Positions 22,523 through 31,408 of a stretch of 64,000 nucleotides of DNA are shown here, piece after piece. The position numbers and the translations under genes were made by a program. How positions within the stretch are numbered: position 1 is the first letter of the stretch; every line of letters begins with the position of its first letter. Under the pieces are notes generated by a model that ran no database searches, was not told where the DNA came from, and was given only the letters and a program-made list of their open reading frames with translations. The DNA comes from Salipiger mucosus DSM 16094 (GTDB taxonomy: Bacteria; Pseudomonadota; Alphaproteobacteria; Rhodobacterales; Rhodobacteraceae). The stretch lies in contig NZ_KE557287.1 in assembly GCF_000442255.1 (NCBI RefSeq), forward strand, positions 1 to 64,000. The letters run 5' to 3'.

Positions 22523-23527
22523 ATGAAACGCTTCATTCTGGGCGCCGCCTCGGCGCTTGTCCTGGGCGCGAGTGGCGCGCTGGCGCAGGACTATCCCACC
22601 AAGGAGATCCAGGGGATCATCCAGTGGGGTGCCGGCGGCTCGACCGACACGGTGATGCGCTCGGTCACGCCGCATGCCGAGGAGATCCTCGGCGGCACCG
22701 TCGTGCTGCAGAACATGACCGGCGCGGTGGGCGCCATCGCGCTCAACCACGTCGCCGACAGCGCGGCCGACGGCTACACCCTGCTGATGGGCGCCGAGAA
22801 CCCGCTGCTCTACAAGGTCATGGGCCTGGGCGAGCGTGACTACAGCGCCTTCACCCCGGTGAGCATCCTGGCGCGCGGCACGCCGATCCTCGTGGCCAAC
22901 ACCGAGGCGCCCTTCGACGACTACGCCGGCATGATGGACTACATCGCCGAGAACCCCGGCGAGGTCCGCTTCGGCGCCACGGGTCCGGGCGGCCTGCCCT
23001 CCGTCATCACCGGCATGATCGAGTCGGTCGAGGGCGGTCTGGACGTGATCTCGGTGCCCTACGACGGCGACGGCCCGGCGCTGACCGCGCTGCAGGGCGG
23101 GGCCATCGACGTGATGCCCGCCGTGCTGGGCGCCTCGATCGAGGGCATCCGCGCGGGCAACATGAAGCCGCTGGCGGTCTTCGACACGCAGGCCAACGAC
23201 AAGCTGCCCGACGTGCCGGCGGTGACCTCGTTCAACGAGGACTACAACACCTACCTGCCCTGGGGGCCGTTCTTCGGTGTCTTCGTGCCCGAGGGCACGC
23301 CCGAGGACGTGGTCGAGAAGCTGTCCAACGCTTACAACGAGGCGGCGCAGAACCCCGAGTTCACCGAGCTCATGGACAGCCGCGGCTACAGCATCATGGC
23401 AATCAGCGGCGACGAGGCCGAGCAGTTCCTGACCGACTGGCAGCAGGGCACGACCTGGCTGCTGCAGGACGCGGGCCTGACCAAGAACTCGCCCGAGGAT
23501 TTCGGCATCGCCCGTCCCGGCGAGTGA
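22523..23527 (+). CDS. tctC: Tripartite tricarboxylate transporter substrate-binding protein
   Basis: A 334-residue periplasmic binding protein of the TctC/Bug family. A typical signal peptide (MKRFILGAASALVLGASGAL, cleaved after about residue 21) is followed by YPTKEIQGIIQWGAGGSTDT, the family's N-terminal ligand-loop pattern. It delivers a carboxylate to the TctAB membrane complex. The start at 22523 has GGGAGGA upstream; the extended frame to 22436 lacks a signal peptide at its N-terminus. It is the first gene of the tctCBA operon, with a strong hairpin just downstream. The ligand is not deducible. Confidence 0.93.
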   Translation: MKRFILGAASALVLGASGALAQDYPTKEIQGIIQWGAGGSTDTVMRSVTPHAEEILGGTVVLQNMTGAVGAIALNHVADSAADGYTLLMGAENPLLYKVMGLGERDYSAFTPVSILARGTPILVANTEAPFDDYAGMMDYIAENPGEVRFGATGPGGLPSVITGMIESVEGGLDVISVPYDGDGPALTALQGGAIDVMPAVLGASIEGIRAGNMKPLAVFDTQANDKLPDVPAVTSFNEDYNTYLPWGPFFGVFVPEGTPEDVVEKLSNAYNEAAQNPEFTELMDSRGYSIMAISGDEAEQFLTDWQQGTTWLLQDAGLTKNSPEDFGIARPGE

Positions 23528-23537
23528 CGACGTGACG

Positions 23538-23567
23538 CGGGCGGGCGGTCCGATGGCCGCCCGCCCG
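23538..23567 (+). terminator. Strong hairpin after tctC
   Basis: CGGGCGGGCGG pairs perfectly with CCGCCCGCCCG (11 bp, 8-nt loop), 11 bp after the tctC stop. No U tract follows. It fits a partial terminator or mRNA-stabilising hairpin that would keep binding-protein expression above that of the membrane components. The rest of the gap to 23826 has no supported gene. Confidence 0.6.
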
Positions 23568-23826
23568 GCGCACCGGCCTTGCGCCATCTGCCGGGAGGGC
23601 CGGCGCCCGACCGAAGCTGGGCGTTCCTGCCGGCAGAGACCCCGGCACGTCATCCATCGGCCATTTGCCTTCGTTCGAAATGGCAGGCCGGCGTCTCGAG
23701 GGCGCCCGAGAGGACGGACGGGCGCGCGAAGCGCTTGATTGCGGGCTCGGGCCTGCGCTCGATGAAACGCCAGCCCCGGCACAGCGGCCCCCGGCCCGAC
23801 AGATCCACCACCTGGGAGGATACCTC

Positions 23827-24402
23827 ATGGACCCAGACTTTCGTGGCGACAGCGACCACCACGACGGCACCTCCGATGCCACGCCCGGCGGCTATGCCGG
23901 GCAGCGGCGGCCCGGGGAACTGGCCTTCGCGCTGTTCCTGCTCGCGGCCAGCCTCTACCTGCTGTGGGACGCCTACGGCATCGCGGGCTTCGAGGCGCTG
24001 TCCTCGCCCGGGGCGGTGCCCATGGCGACGACCGCGGCGATGGTGATCTCGGCGCTGATCGTGGTGCTGCGCACCGCGCGGCTGCCGAAGGTCGCGACCG
24101 AGAGCGTGGCGCGGGACATCCTGCCGCTCAAGGTGATCCTCTTCGGCGTGCTGCTGCTGGGCTTCGGCCTGCTGCTGGTGCCGCTGGGCTTCCTGCCGAC
24201 CGCCGCGCTCTTCCTCGTGGTGGCGATCAAGTATCTCTCCGGGCGTGGCTGGGGCTTCACCCTGGCGGTCTCGCTGGGCAGCCTGCTGGTGATCTGGGTG
24301 ATCTTCCGCATCGTCTTTACCGTGCTGATGCCCGCCGGCATCGTGCCGGAGGCAGAGCTGCTGCAATTCTTCCGCAACCTGGGCAACGGGGGGGCCGAGT
24401 GA
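23827..24402 (+). CDS. tctB: Tripartite tricarboxylate transporter small membrane subunit
   Basis: A 191-residue protein with a polar N-terminal leader of about 28 residues and then about four or five hydrophobic helices, the size and pattern of TctB. The start at 23827 follows GGGAGGAT; upstream in-frame residues are non-hydrophobic filler. The stop overlaps the tctA start (TGATG), so the two membrane subunits are translationally coupled. Confidence 0.88.
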   Translation: MDPDFRGDSDHHDGTSDATPGGYAGQRRPGELAFALFLLAASLYLLWDAYGIAGFEALSSPGAVPMATTAAMVISALIVVLRTARLPKVATESVARDILPLKVILFGVLLLGFGLLLVPLGFLPTAALFLVVAIKYLSGRGWGFTLAVSLGSLLVIWVIFRIVFTVLMPAGIVPEAELLQFFRNLGNGGAE

Positions 24403-25919
24403 TGGACACGCTCATGGCCATTCTCACGGTCTTCACCCAGCCGCAGCTTCTGCTGCTGGTGGGGCTCGGCACCTTCCTGGGCGTCTACATCGGCGCGATC
24501 CCGGGGCTGTCGGTCACCATGGCGGTGTCGATCCTCATTTCCTTCACCTTCTCCTGGGACGTCTACCCGGCGATCTCGCTCATGGTGGGCATCTACATGG
24601 GCGGGGTCTACGGCGGTTCGCGCACGGCGATCCTGCTGAACATCCCCGGCGCGCCATCGGCCATCGCCACGGCCATGGACGGCTACCCCATGGCGCAGCG
24701 CGGCGAGGCGGGCGAGGCCATCGGCGTCACCACGGTCATGTCCTTCTTCGGCGGGCTCGTGGGCGTCGCGGTGCTGGCGCTGGCCGCGCCCTTCGTGGCC
24801 GAGTTCGCGCTGACCTTCCAGCCGCGCGACTACATGCTGCTGGCGGTGCTGGGCATCCTGCTGGTGGGCTCGCTGTCCTCGGGGAGCCTGGTCAAGGGCA
24901 TCTTCGCCGGCGCCTTCGGCATCGCCATCGGCGCGGTGGGCCGCGACCCGCTGACCTTCGCCGAGCGCTTCACCTTCGATCTGCAGATCATGGAGGGCGG
25001 CATCTCGTTCATCGCGGTGATGATCGGCATGTTCGGCATCTCGGAGGCGCTGCTGCAGCTGCACCACGTCGGCACCGATGCGATCCGCCAGCAGATCGAC
25101 CGCATCGTGCCCTCCTGGGGCACCGTGCGGAAGTACCTGCCGCTTTCGCTGCAGACCTCGTCGATCGGCGTGATCATCGGCGCCCTGCCGGGCACCGGCG
25201 GCGACATCGCGGCGCTCATGGCCTACGACCACGCCAAGCGTGTGACGAAAAAGCCCACGCGGCCCTTCGGCACCGGCGCGATGGAGGGGCTGGTGGCGCC
25301 CGAGACGGCGAACAACGCCGCCGTGGGCGGGGCCTTCGTGCCGATGATGACGCTGGGCATTCCCGGCGACGCGGTGACCGCGATCATCATCGGGGCGCTC
25401 TTCATCCACGGGCTGAACCCCGGGCCGATGCTCATGGTCGACCAGCCGGACATGTTCTGGTTCATCGTCGGCGCCCTGCTGACCGCCAACATGTTCATCC
25501 TGATCTGCGGCCTGACGGGCATCAAGCTCTTCACCAAGATCGTCGAGATGCCGCGCTCGGTCCTGATCCCGCTCATCATGCTGCTGTCGGTGGTCGGCGC
25601 CTACGCGGTCAACAACTCGGTCACGGATGTCTACTGGATGCTGGGCTTCGGGGTCTTCGGCTACTTCATGCGGCACTACGGCTACCCGCTGGGGCCGGTG
25701 ATCCTGGGCGTGATCCTGTCGCGGCTGCTGGACGACAACTGGCGCCGCGCGATCATCTCGGAGCGCGAGGACCTGGGCCGTTTCTTCGAGGGCATCTTCA
25801 CCAGCCCGCTGTCGTTGGTGCTCTTCGTGGCGGTGGTGCTGATCTTCGTCTCGCAGACGCCGCTCTGGCGCATGATCTTCCGCCGCAAGGGCGGCCAGAC
25901 CGGGGAGTCCGGCAAATGA
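24402..25919 (+). CDS. tctA: Tripartite tricarboxylate transporter large membrane subunit
   Basis: A 505-residue integral membrane protein with about eleven or twelve helices and the conserved TctA loops GGVYGGSRTAILLNIPGAPS and GALPGTGGDIAALMAYDHAK. It forms the ion-coupled channel of the TTT system with TctB and receives ligand from TctC. It overlaps tctB by one base and the shikimate-dehydrogenase-like gene by four, so transport and first catabolic steps appear to be one transcription unit. Confidence 0.94.
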   Translation: MDTLMAILTVFTQPQLLLLVGLGTFLGVYIGAIPGLSVTMAVSILISFTFSWDVYPAISLMVGIYMGGVYGGSRTAILLNIPGAPSAIATAMDGYPMAQRGEAGEAIGVTTVMSFFGGLVGVAVLALAAPFVAEFALTFQPRDYMLLAVLGILLVGSLSSGSLVKGIFAGAFGIAIGAVGRDPLTFAERFTFDLQIMEGGISFIAVMIGMFGISEALLQLHHVGTDAIRQQIDRIVPSWGTVRKYLPLSLQTSSIGVIIGALPGTGGDIAALMAYDHAKRVTKKPTRPFGTGAMEGLVAPETANNAAVGGAFVPMMTLGIPGDAVTAIIIGALFIHGLNPGPMLMVDQPDMFWFIVGALLTANMFILICGLTGIKLFTKIVEMPRSVLIPLIMLLSVVGAYAVNNSVTDVYWMLGFGVFGYFMRHYGYPLGPVILGVILSRLLDDNWRRAIISEREDLGRFFEGIFTSPLSLVLFVAVVLIFVSQTPLWRMIFRRKGGQTGESGK

Positions 25920-26764
25920 CCGAAGCGAAAACGCTGAAACTGGGGCTGATCGGCGACAACATCGCCAAGTCGCGCGCGCCGGTGCTGCACCGGCTCGCGG
26001 GCGAGCAGAACGGCATCGCGGTCACCTACGACCGCCTCGTGCCGCGCGAGATGGGGCTCGACTTCGACGGGGTCTTCGCCCACGCGGCCGAACACTGCCG
26101 GGGGATCAACGTGACCTATCCCTACAAGGAGCGCGCCTTCGACAAGGTGACGGTCGAGGACCCGCTGGTGCAAGCGGTGGGCGCGGTGAACACCGTGCTC
26201 TTCGAGCCCGGTGGCCCGCGCGGGGCCAACACCGACTACTCGGGCTTCATGGAGGGCTACCGCAAGGTGCGGGGCGATGCGGCGCCCGGCGCGGTGCTGA
26301 TGATCGGCACCGGGGGCGTGGGCCGCGCGGTAGCCTTCGGCCTCGTCGGGCTGGGCGCCTCGGAGATCCGGCTGGTCGACCGCGACACGGCCAAGGCCGA
26401 GGTGCTGGCCGGGGCGCTGCGCGCCGCCGCGCCGATGCTTTCCGTGTCGGTTCACACCGATGCGGCCGAGGCGGCGGCGGGCGTGCAGGGCGTCATCAAC
26501 TGCACGCCGGTCGGCATGGTGGGCTACGAGGGCACGCCGCTGCCGAAGGAGGCGATGCGCGGCGCCGAGTGGGCCTTCGACGCGGTCTACACGCCGGTCG
26601 ACACGCAGTTCCTGACCGATGCCGAGGCGCAGGGCCTCGACATCATCTCGGGGTGGGAGCTGTTCTTCTTCCAGGGCGTGCACGCCTGGGACCTCTTCTC
26701 GGGCACGCCGCTGGACCACGCCGCGCTCGAGGCCGGGCTGAAGGCTGCAAACTCCGACAGCTGA
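25916..26764 (+). CDS. Shikimate/quinate dehydrogenase family protein
   Basis: The 282-residue protein has the AroE fold: N-terminal substrate site NIAKSRAPVLHR, NVTYPYKE with the catalytic Lys, NTDYSGF with the catalytic Asp, and the NAD(P) motif GTGGVGRAV in the second half. It reversibly oxidises shikimate-like hydroxy acids to the 3-dehydro form. Coupling to tctA (ATGA overlap) suggests a catabolic dehydrogenase for an imported shikimate/quinate-like acid rather than the housekeeping aromatic-biosynthesis enzyme. Confidence 0.88.
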   Translation: MTEAKTLKLGLIGDNIAKSRAPVLHRLAGEQNGIAVTYDRLVPREMGLDFDGVFAHAAEHCRGINVTYPYKERAFDKVTVEDPLVQAVGAVNTVLFEPGGPRGANTDYSGFMEGYRKVRGDAAPGAVLMIGTGGVGRAVAFGLVGLGASEIRLVDRDTAKAEVLAGALRAAAPMLSVSVHTDAAEAAAGVQGVINCTPVGMVGYEGTPLPKEAMRGAEWAFDAVYTPVDTQFLTDAEAQGLDIISGWELFFFQGVHAWDLFSGTPLDHAALEAGLKAANSDS

Positions 26765-26794
26765 GTCCGCGCGCGGGCGCGCGCGGGGACTCAG
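26761..26794. terminator. Bidirectional terminator-like hairpin
   Basis: CTGAGTCC-GCGCGC pairs with GCGCGC-GG-GGACTCAG (14 bp with a two-G bulge, 4-nt loop). It sits between convergent genes and contains both stop codons, so it can serve either transcript. Confidence 0.65.
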
Positions 26795-28494
26795 TCCCGC
26801 TCGACCAGGAAGTCGAAGTCGCAGCCGTCCTCGGCCTGCAGGATGTGCCGGTCGTAGAGCCAGTCGTAGCCCCGCTTCGGCTCGGGCTTGACGGGCGGCG
26901 CCTCCGCGCGGCGGGTCTCGAGCTCGGCGTCGGAGACCAGCAGCTCGAGGCTGCGGGTCGCGACGCTCATGCGGATGCGGTCGCCGTTGCGGACCAGTCC
27001 GATGGTGCCGCCCGAGGCGGCGTCGGGCGAGACGTGCAGCACGATGGTGCCGTAGGCGGTGCCGCTCATCCGCGCGTCCGAGATGCGGATCATGTCCGAC
27101 ACGCCCTGCCGCGCCAGCTTCTTCGGGATCGGCAGGTAGCCCGCCTCGGGCATGGCCGAGGGGCTGGTGGGCCCCGCGTTCCGCAGCAGCAGGATGTCGT
27201 CGGCCGTCACGTCGAGATCGGGATCGTCGATGCGCGCGGCGAGATCCTCGAGCGAGGAGAAGACCACCGCGCGGGCCTCGGTCTCGAAGAGGTCGGGGTT
27301 GGCCGCCGAGCGCTTGAGGATCGCCCCTTTGGGCGCGAGGTTGCCGTAGAGCGCCACGAGGCCGCCGGTCTCGCGCACGGGCTCCGAGGCGGGCGAGATC
27401 ACGTTGCGGTCGACCCAGGGGTCCGCCGCCTCGATCCGCGCGCCGATGGTCTCGCCGGTCACCGTCGGCGCGTCGAGATGCAGGATGTCGCGCAGCTCGC
27501 GCATCACGGCGGGGATGCCGCCGGCGTAGTGCAGGTCCTCCATGTAGTGCTCGCCGGTGGGCTTGAGATCGACCAGCACGGGGGTGCGCTCGGAGATCTC
27601 GTTCAGTCGCCGCAGGTCCAGCGGCAGGCCCACGCGCCCGGCGATGGCCGCGAGGTGCAGCACCGCGTTGGTCGAGCCGCCAAGCGCCAGCAGCACGGTC
27701 ACGGCGTTTTCCAGCGCCTTTTGCGTCAGGATCGCGCGCGGCCTGCGCTCGGTGCCGATCAGTTCGACGGCGAGGCGGCCGGTCTCCTCGGCCATGCGCA
27801 GGCGGTCGGCGCTGACGGCGGGGATCGCGGCGGAGTGGGCGGGCATCATGCCCATGGCCTCGGTCAGGCTCGCCATGGTCGAGGCGGTGCCCATCACCGC
27901 GCAGGTGCCGGCGGTGGAGGCGAGCTTGCGCTCGACGGTGTCGATCTCCTCCTGGTCGATCTGGCCCGACCGGAACTGCTGCCAGAAGCGGCGGCAGTCG
28001 GTGCAGGCGCCCAGGCGGTGCTCCTTGTGGCGGCCGGTCGACATCGGCCCCGCCACCAGCTGCACCGCCGGCAGATTGGCCGACATCGCGCCCATGAGCT
28101 GCGCAGGCACCGTCTTGTCGCAGCCGCCCAGCAGCACGACCGAGTCCATCGGCTGCGCGCGCACCATCTCCTCCACGTCCATCGACATGAGGTTGCGGAA
28201 CTTCAGCGAGGTCGGCGAGAGAAAGACCTCGCCCAGCGAGATCGTGGGGAATTCGAGCGGCAGCGCGCCCGCCGCGAGGACGCCGCGTTTCACGGCCTCG
28301 ATCATCTCGGGGAAATGCCGGTGGCAGTTGTTGAAGCCCGAGGCCGCGTGGGCGATCCCCACGATGGGCCGGTCGAGCATCTCGCGGCTGTAGCCCATCG
28401 AGCTGGCGAAGGACCGCCGGAGGTACTTCGAGAAGGCCGCGTCGCCGTAATTCGTCAGACCGCGGGCGATGCCCTGCGCCTTGTCCTTGCTCAT
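26791..28494 (-). CDS. IlvD/Edd-family dehydratase, sugar-acid dehydratase-like
   Basis: This 567-residue protein belongs to the dihydroxy-acid/6-phosphogluconate/aldonate dehydratase family. Candidate Fe-S ligands are Cys57 (FNNCHRHF), Cys125 (LLGGCDKT) and Cys198 (TAGTCAVMG); ISDARMSGTAYGTIVLHVSP is the conserved C-terminal site. It removes water from a dihydroxy acid to give a 2-keto acid. Its isolation from ilv genes and its resemblance to the pentonate/aldonate branch suggest sugar-acid catabolism. It converges on the TTT operon, so it may have separate control. Confidence 0.88.
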   Translation of the reverse strand: MSKDKAQGIARGLTNYGDAAFSKYLRRSFASSMGYSREMLDRPIVGIAHAASGFNNCHRHFPEMIEAVKRGVLAAGALPLEFPTISLGEVFLSPTSLKFRNLMSMDVEEMVRAQPMDSVVLLGGCDKTVPAQLMGAMSANLPAVQLVAGPMSTGRHKEHRLGACTDCRRFWQQFRSGQIDQEEIDTVERKLASTAGTCAVMGTASTMASLTEAMGMMPAHSAAIPAVSADRLRMAEETGRLAVELIGTERRPRAILTQKALENAVTVLLALGGSTNAVLHLAAIAGRVGLPLDLRRLNEISERTPVLVDLKPTGEHYMEDLHYAGGIPAVMRELRDILHLDAPTVTGETIGARIEAADPWVDRNVISPASEPVRETGGLVALYGNLAPKGAILKRSAANPDLFETEARAVVFSSLEDLAARIDDPDLDVTADDILLLRNAGPTSPSAMPEAGYLPIPKKLARQGVSDMIRISDARMSGTAYGTIVLHVSPDAASGGTIGLVRNGDRIRMSVATRSLELLVSDAELETRRAEAPPVKPEPKRGYDWLYDRHILQAEDGCDFDFLVERD

Positions 28495-28731
28495 CAGTCT
28501 CTCCCTGCTCGGCTGTCGCGGCAGTTCACGTTTTTCGGCTCGCGCTCGTCAAGGATCCCGAGCCGGCCGCCCGGATCTTCCGCAACTTGCCGAAGGGGAT
28601 GGAGCCGGGTCGCGTTTGATGCGTTGGTCGCGCAGAGCCCCGCGCCAGCTGCCGGCGGGCCGCCCCCGGACGCGCGGGGCGGCCACGGACCCATCGCCTC
28701 GAGACAGATCACCAGAGCAAAGGACAGACCA

Positions 28732-29685
28732 ATGCAACGCAGACCCCTTGGCACCACCGGCTTCGAGATCGCGCCCATCGTCTTCGGCGGCAACGTGCTG
28801 GGCTGGACGACCGACGAGGCGGAGAGCTTTCGCGTGCTCGACGCCTTCATCGACCACGGCTTCGACACCATCGACACCGCCGACATCTATTCCGCCTGGG
28901 CCGAGGGCCACTCGGGCGGCGAATCCGAGACCGTGCTGGGCAAGTGGTTCGCCGCGCGCCCGGGCATGCGCGACCGGGTGAAGCTCTTCACCAAGGTCGG
29001 CTCGGACATGGGCGGTCCGGGCGAGAAGGGCCTCTCGGAGGACTGGATCCTGAAGGCGGTCGACAGGTCGCTGGACCGGCTGCAGGTCGAGACCATCGAC
29101 CTCTACTTCTCGCACTGGCCGGACCCCGACACCTCGCACGCCGAGACACTGGGCGCCTACGACAAGCTGCTGAAGGCCGGCAGGGTGCGCGCCATCGGCG
29201 CCTCGAACTACGACGCCACGCTGCTGAAAGGCGCGCTCGACACTGCCGAGGCCGAGGGGCTGCCCGCCTACAAGGTCGTGCAGCCCGAGTACAATCTCTA
29301 CGACCGGGGCAGCTTCGAGGGGCCGCTGCAGGATCTCTGCGTCGAGAAGGACATCGGCGTCGTCACCTATTTCTCGCTCGCCGCCGGCTTCCTGACGGGC
29401 AAGTACCGCTCGGAGGCGGATCTTGAGGGCCGCAAGCGCGCGGGCATGGTCGGGAAATACATGACCGAACGCGGGATGCGCCTGCTGGACGCGCTGGAAG
29501 AGATTGCCGCGGCGCATGGCGTCGGCGCGGCCGAGGTCTCGCTCGCCTGGCTCATGGCGCAGAAAGGCGTGACCGCCCCCATTGCAAGCGCCACGAGCGT
29601 GAGCCAGGTCGAGCGCTTCGCGACGGCGGCGACGCTGAAGCTGTCCGGGGAAGACCTCTCGCGGCTATCAGGCGCCGGGGCCTGA
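28732..29685 (+). CDS. Aldo/keto reductase
   Basis: A 317-residue (alpha/beta)8 oxidoreductase. The tetrad elements are visible: Asp and Tyr in DTIDTADIYSAW, Lys in LFTKVG and His in FSHWPD; the C-terminal IASATSVSQVERFA fits NADP(H) binding. It interconverts an aldehyde or sugar lactol with the alcohol or lactone; L-fucose-type dehydrogenases belong to this superfamily, but it lies 11 kb from the fuconate genes and no link is shown. The start ATG at 28732 follows AAAGGA. The 237-bp gap upstream is a divergent promoter region with no gene. Confidence 0.9.
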   Translation: MQRRPLGTTGFEIAPIVFGGNVLGWTTDEAESFRVLDAFIDHGFDTIDTADIYSAWAEGHSGGESETVLGKWFAARPGMRDRVKLFTKVGSDMGGPGEKGLSEDWILKAVDRSLDRLQVETIDLYFSHWPDPDTSHAETLGAYDKLLKAGRVRAIGASNYDATLLKGALDTAEAEGLPAYKVVQPEYNLYDRGSFEGPLQDLCVEKDIGVVTYFSLAAGFLTGKYRSEADLEGRKRAGMVGKYMTERGMRLLDALEEIAAAHGVGAAEVSLAWLMAQKGVTAPIASATSVSQVERFATAATLKLSGEDLSRLSGAGA

Positions 29686-29754
29686 GACCGGGAAAGCGGC
29701 GTGCCGCCTCCATCATGGCCGATGGGACGCCTTGGCCTGAAGGCACCCGGTCTC
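29684..29754. terminator. Structured convergent 3' region
   Basis: GAGACCGGG (29684-29692) pairs with CCCGGTCTC (29746-29754). Inside are the smaller hairpins GCGGC-GT-GCCGC (29696-29707) and GCCTT-N6-AAGGC (about 29730-29745). The stop codons of both convergent genes lie in or at the edges of the outer stem. Probably a bidirectional terminator. Confidence 0.55.
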
Positions 29755-30833
29755 TACGGGCCGCGCGAGAAGTACGCGGCCAAGTCGTGGATGTCGCTGT
29801 CGCTCAAGGTGCGTGCGGCGGCTGCCATGAGATGCGCGCGGGGCGTCTCCGGGACCGGGCCGTCGCGATACATGTGCAGCCAGTTGACCAGCCAGTAGCC
29901 GTCCTGCCCGGCGATCTTCGGCGTGTCGTCGCGTTTCGGCCCCTCGGCGCCGCTGCCGTGGCAGGAGACGCAGCTGGCGATGTCGTCATGTTCGCTGCCC
30001 TGCGTCGCAAGCTCTTCGCCCCGTTCGGCATCGCCCAGGGGGAAGGGGGTGCCGCGCCACGTCGCGTCCATGCCGGCGTAGCGGGCGGCGATTCTCCCGA
30101 TGGCTTCGTCGCCGAGGGGGGCGGCGACGGGCTCCATGAACCCGCTCTCGCGATGGCCGGCGGAATAGGCGCCCAGCACCCGGGCCAGCCATGCCCCGGA
30201 CTGGCCTGCGAGCTTCGGCGCGGTGCCGTCACGGCCCAGTCCGTCCTCGCCGTGGCATCGGGCGCAGGTCACCTCCTGAGGGATCGGCGCCGGAGCGGCT
30301 CCGAAGGGAACGCCCTCGGGCTCGTAGACCCCGGCCCGGCCGAAGGCCGCCTCCTCGAACCCGGCGCGGTCGAAGCTGTCGTAGCGCGCGAGGAAGGCAG
30401 CCATGGCCCAGGGCTCGTCGTCGCGGCTCTTCCCGGGCCATGCCGGCATGCCGGTGTACTTGAAGCCGTGGCGGGCGATCCACCAGAACTCCTTGGCGTC
30501 GAAGTCCTCGGAGGTGAGCTTCGGCGGCGCGGGGCGCATCCCCTGCGCGACGGGATTGCGGTCAATGCCGGGGCCGCCGTGGCAGGTCAGGCAGCCGGTG
30601 GCGAAATGTCCGGCGCCGAGGCGGATCAGGCCCGGGTTCTCGAGATCGACATGCGGCGGAATTTCCACCGAGCGGGCGCGCACGGCGACGGCGTTGCCGA
30701 GGTAGCCGTGCAGGACGTTGGCCACCCCCGGCAGGTGCGGCACCGAGGCGGCGATGTTGTAGGGGGCGACGAAGTAGAACGCGCCGCCGGCCAGGGCCAC
30801 GGCGGCAAGAGCTCCGAGGATATAGCGCCTCAT
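29754..30833 (-). CDS. Triheme c-type cytochrome
   Basis: A 359-residue exported cytochrome with an uncleaved or cleaved N-terminal hydrophobic segment (LGALAAVALAGGAFYFVAP) and three CxxCH haem c sites at Cys81-His85, Cys190-His194 and Cys288-His292. It should sit in the periplasm, perhaps membrane-tethered, and pass electrons to the oxidase encoded upstream. The last two haem domains resemble tandem class I cytochromes. It overlaps the CtaG-like gene by four bases (ATGA) and is the last gene of the oxidase operon. Confidence 0.9.
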   Translation of the reverse strand: MRRYILGALAAVALAGGAFYFVAPYNIAASVPHLPGVANVLHGYLGNAVAVRARSVEIPPHVDLENPGLIRLGAGHFATGCLTCHGGPGIDRNPVAQGMRPAPPKLTSEDFDAKEFWWIARHGFKYTGMPAWPGKSRDDEPWAMAAFLARYDSFDRAGFEEAAFGRAGVYEPEGVPFGAAPAPIPQEVTCARCHGEDGLGRDGTAPKLAGQSGAWLARVLGAYSAGHRESGFMEPVAAPLGDEAIGRIAARYAGMDATWRGTPFPLGDAERGEELATQGSEHDDIASCVSCHGSGAEGPKRDDTPKIAGQDGYWLVNWLHMYRDGPVPETPRAHLMAAAARTLSDSDIHDLAAYFSRGP

Positions 30834-31408
30834 GCGGGGGCCTCCGTCAGTTTCAGCGCCTGCCCCAGCCGGCGCAGCGCCGCAGCGAGGTAGATGGCGC
30901 CGCCGGCCCCGGCCATCATCGCGCCGGCGACCTGCTGTTCCTGCAGGGCGCTCAGGCCCAGGTGCCCGGCGCAGATGTCGCCGTAGAGATCGCGCGGCGA
31001 GAGCCCGATCAGCGCGCCGAGCAGCGTCATGTGCATGGTCGTGGCAAGCAGCACCACCGCGCCGCCGAAGCCTCCGGCGGCCCGCACCGTGGCCCAGAGC
31101 AGCACGCCCGCGCCGAGAAAGCTCGCCTGTTCGAGCACGAAGCCGGTCGTCGTCAGCCGGGCCCAGAGATGCAGCGAGGGCAGGTGCCATGCCCAGACCG
31201 CCAGCATCTCGACCACGGCGCCAAGCGTCAGCGCCATGGCGCCCGAAGGCAGGGGCAGCCGGGGGGCGTAGAGCGCGGGCACCAGCGCCGTGACGCCGAG
31301 GTGCAGCACCATGTGCAGCACCATGGAGCCGGTCGCGAGCCCCGGCAGGGGCGACAGCCAGAGCGCGGCGAGCAGAGCCAGCGCGAGGAGGCGGCGCGCG
31401 CTCAGCAT
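30830..31408 (-). CDS. CtaG-like cytochrome oxidase assembly membrane protein
   Basis: A 192-residue polytopic membrane protein with a signal-like first helix and several histidine-containing helices (VLHMVLHLGVTALVPALYAP, WAWHLPSLHLWARLTTTGFV, TTMHMTLLGALIGLSPRDLY). This resembles the COG3336/caa3-type CtaG family associated with oxidase assembly, which differs from the Cu-chaperone Cox11. It overlaps its neighbours at both ends (7 bp and 4 bp), so it belongs to the oxidase operon. The family match is judged by eye and is moderate. Confidence 0.75.
   Translation of the reverse strand: MLSARRLLALALLAALWLSPLPGLATGSMVLHMVLHLGVTALVPALYAPRLPLPSGAMALTLGAVVEMLAVWAWHLPSLHLWARLTTTGFVLEQASFLGAGVLLWATVRAAGGFGGAVVLLATTMHMTLLGALIGLSPRDLYGDICAGHLGLSALQEQQVAGAMMAGAGGAIYLAAALRRLGQALKLTEAPA

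Noticed and set aside
26569-28731. Plus-strand extension upstream of the aldo/keto reductase
   Set aside because: This stretch is antisense to the IlvD/Edd gene; the reductase has its own ribosome-binding site and start at 28732.
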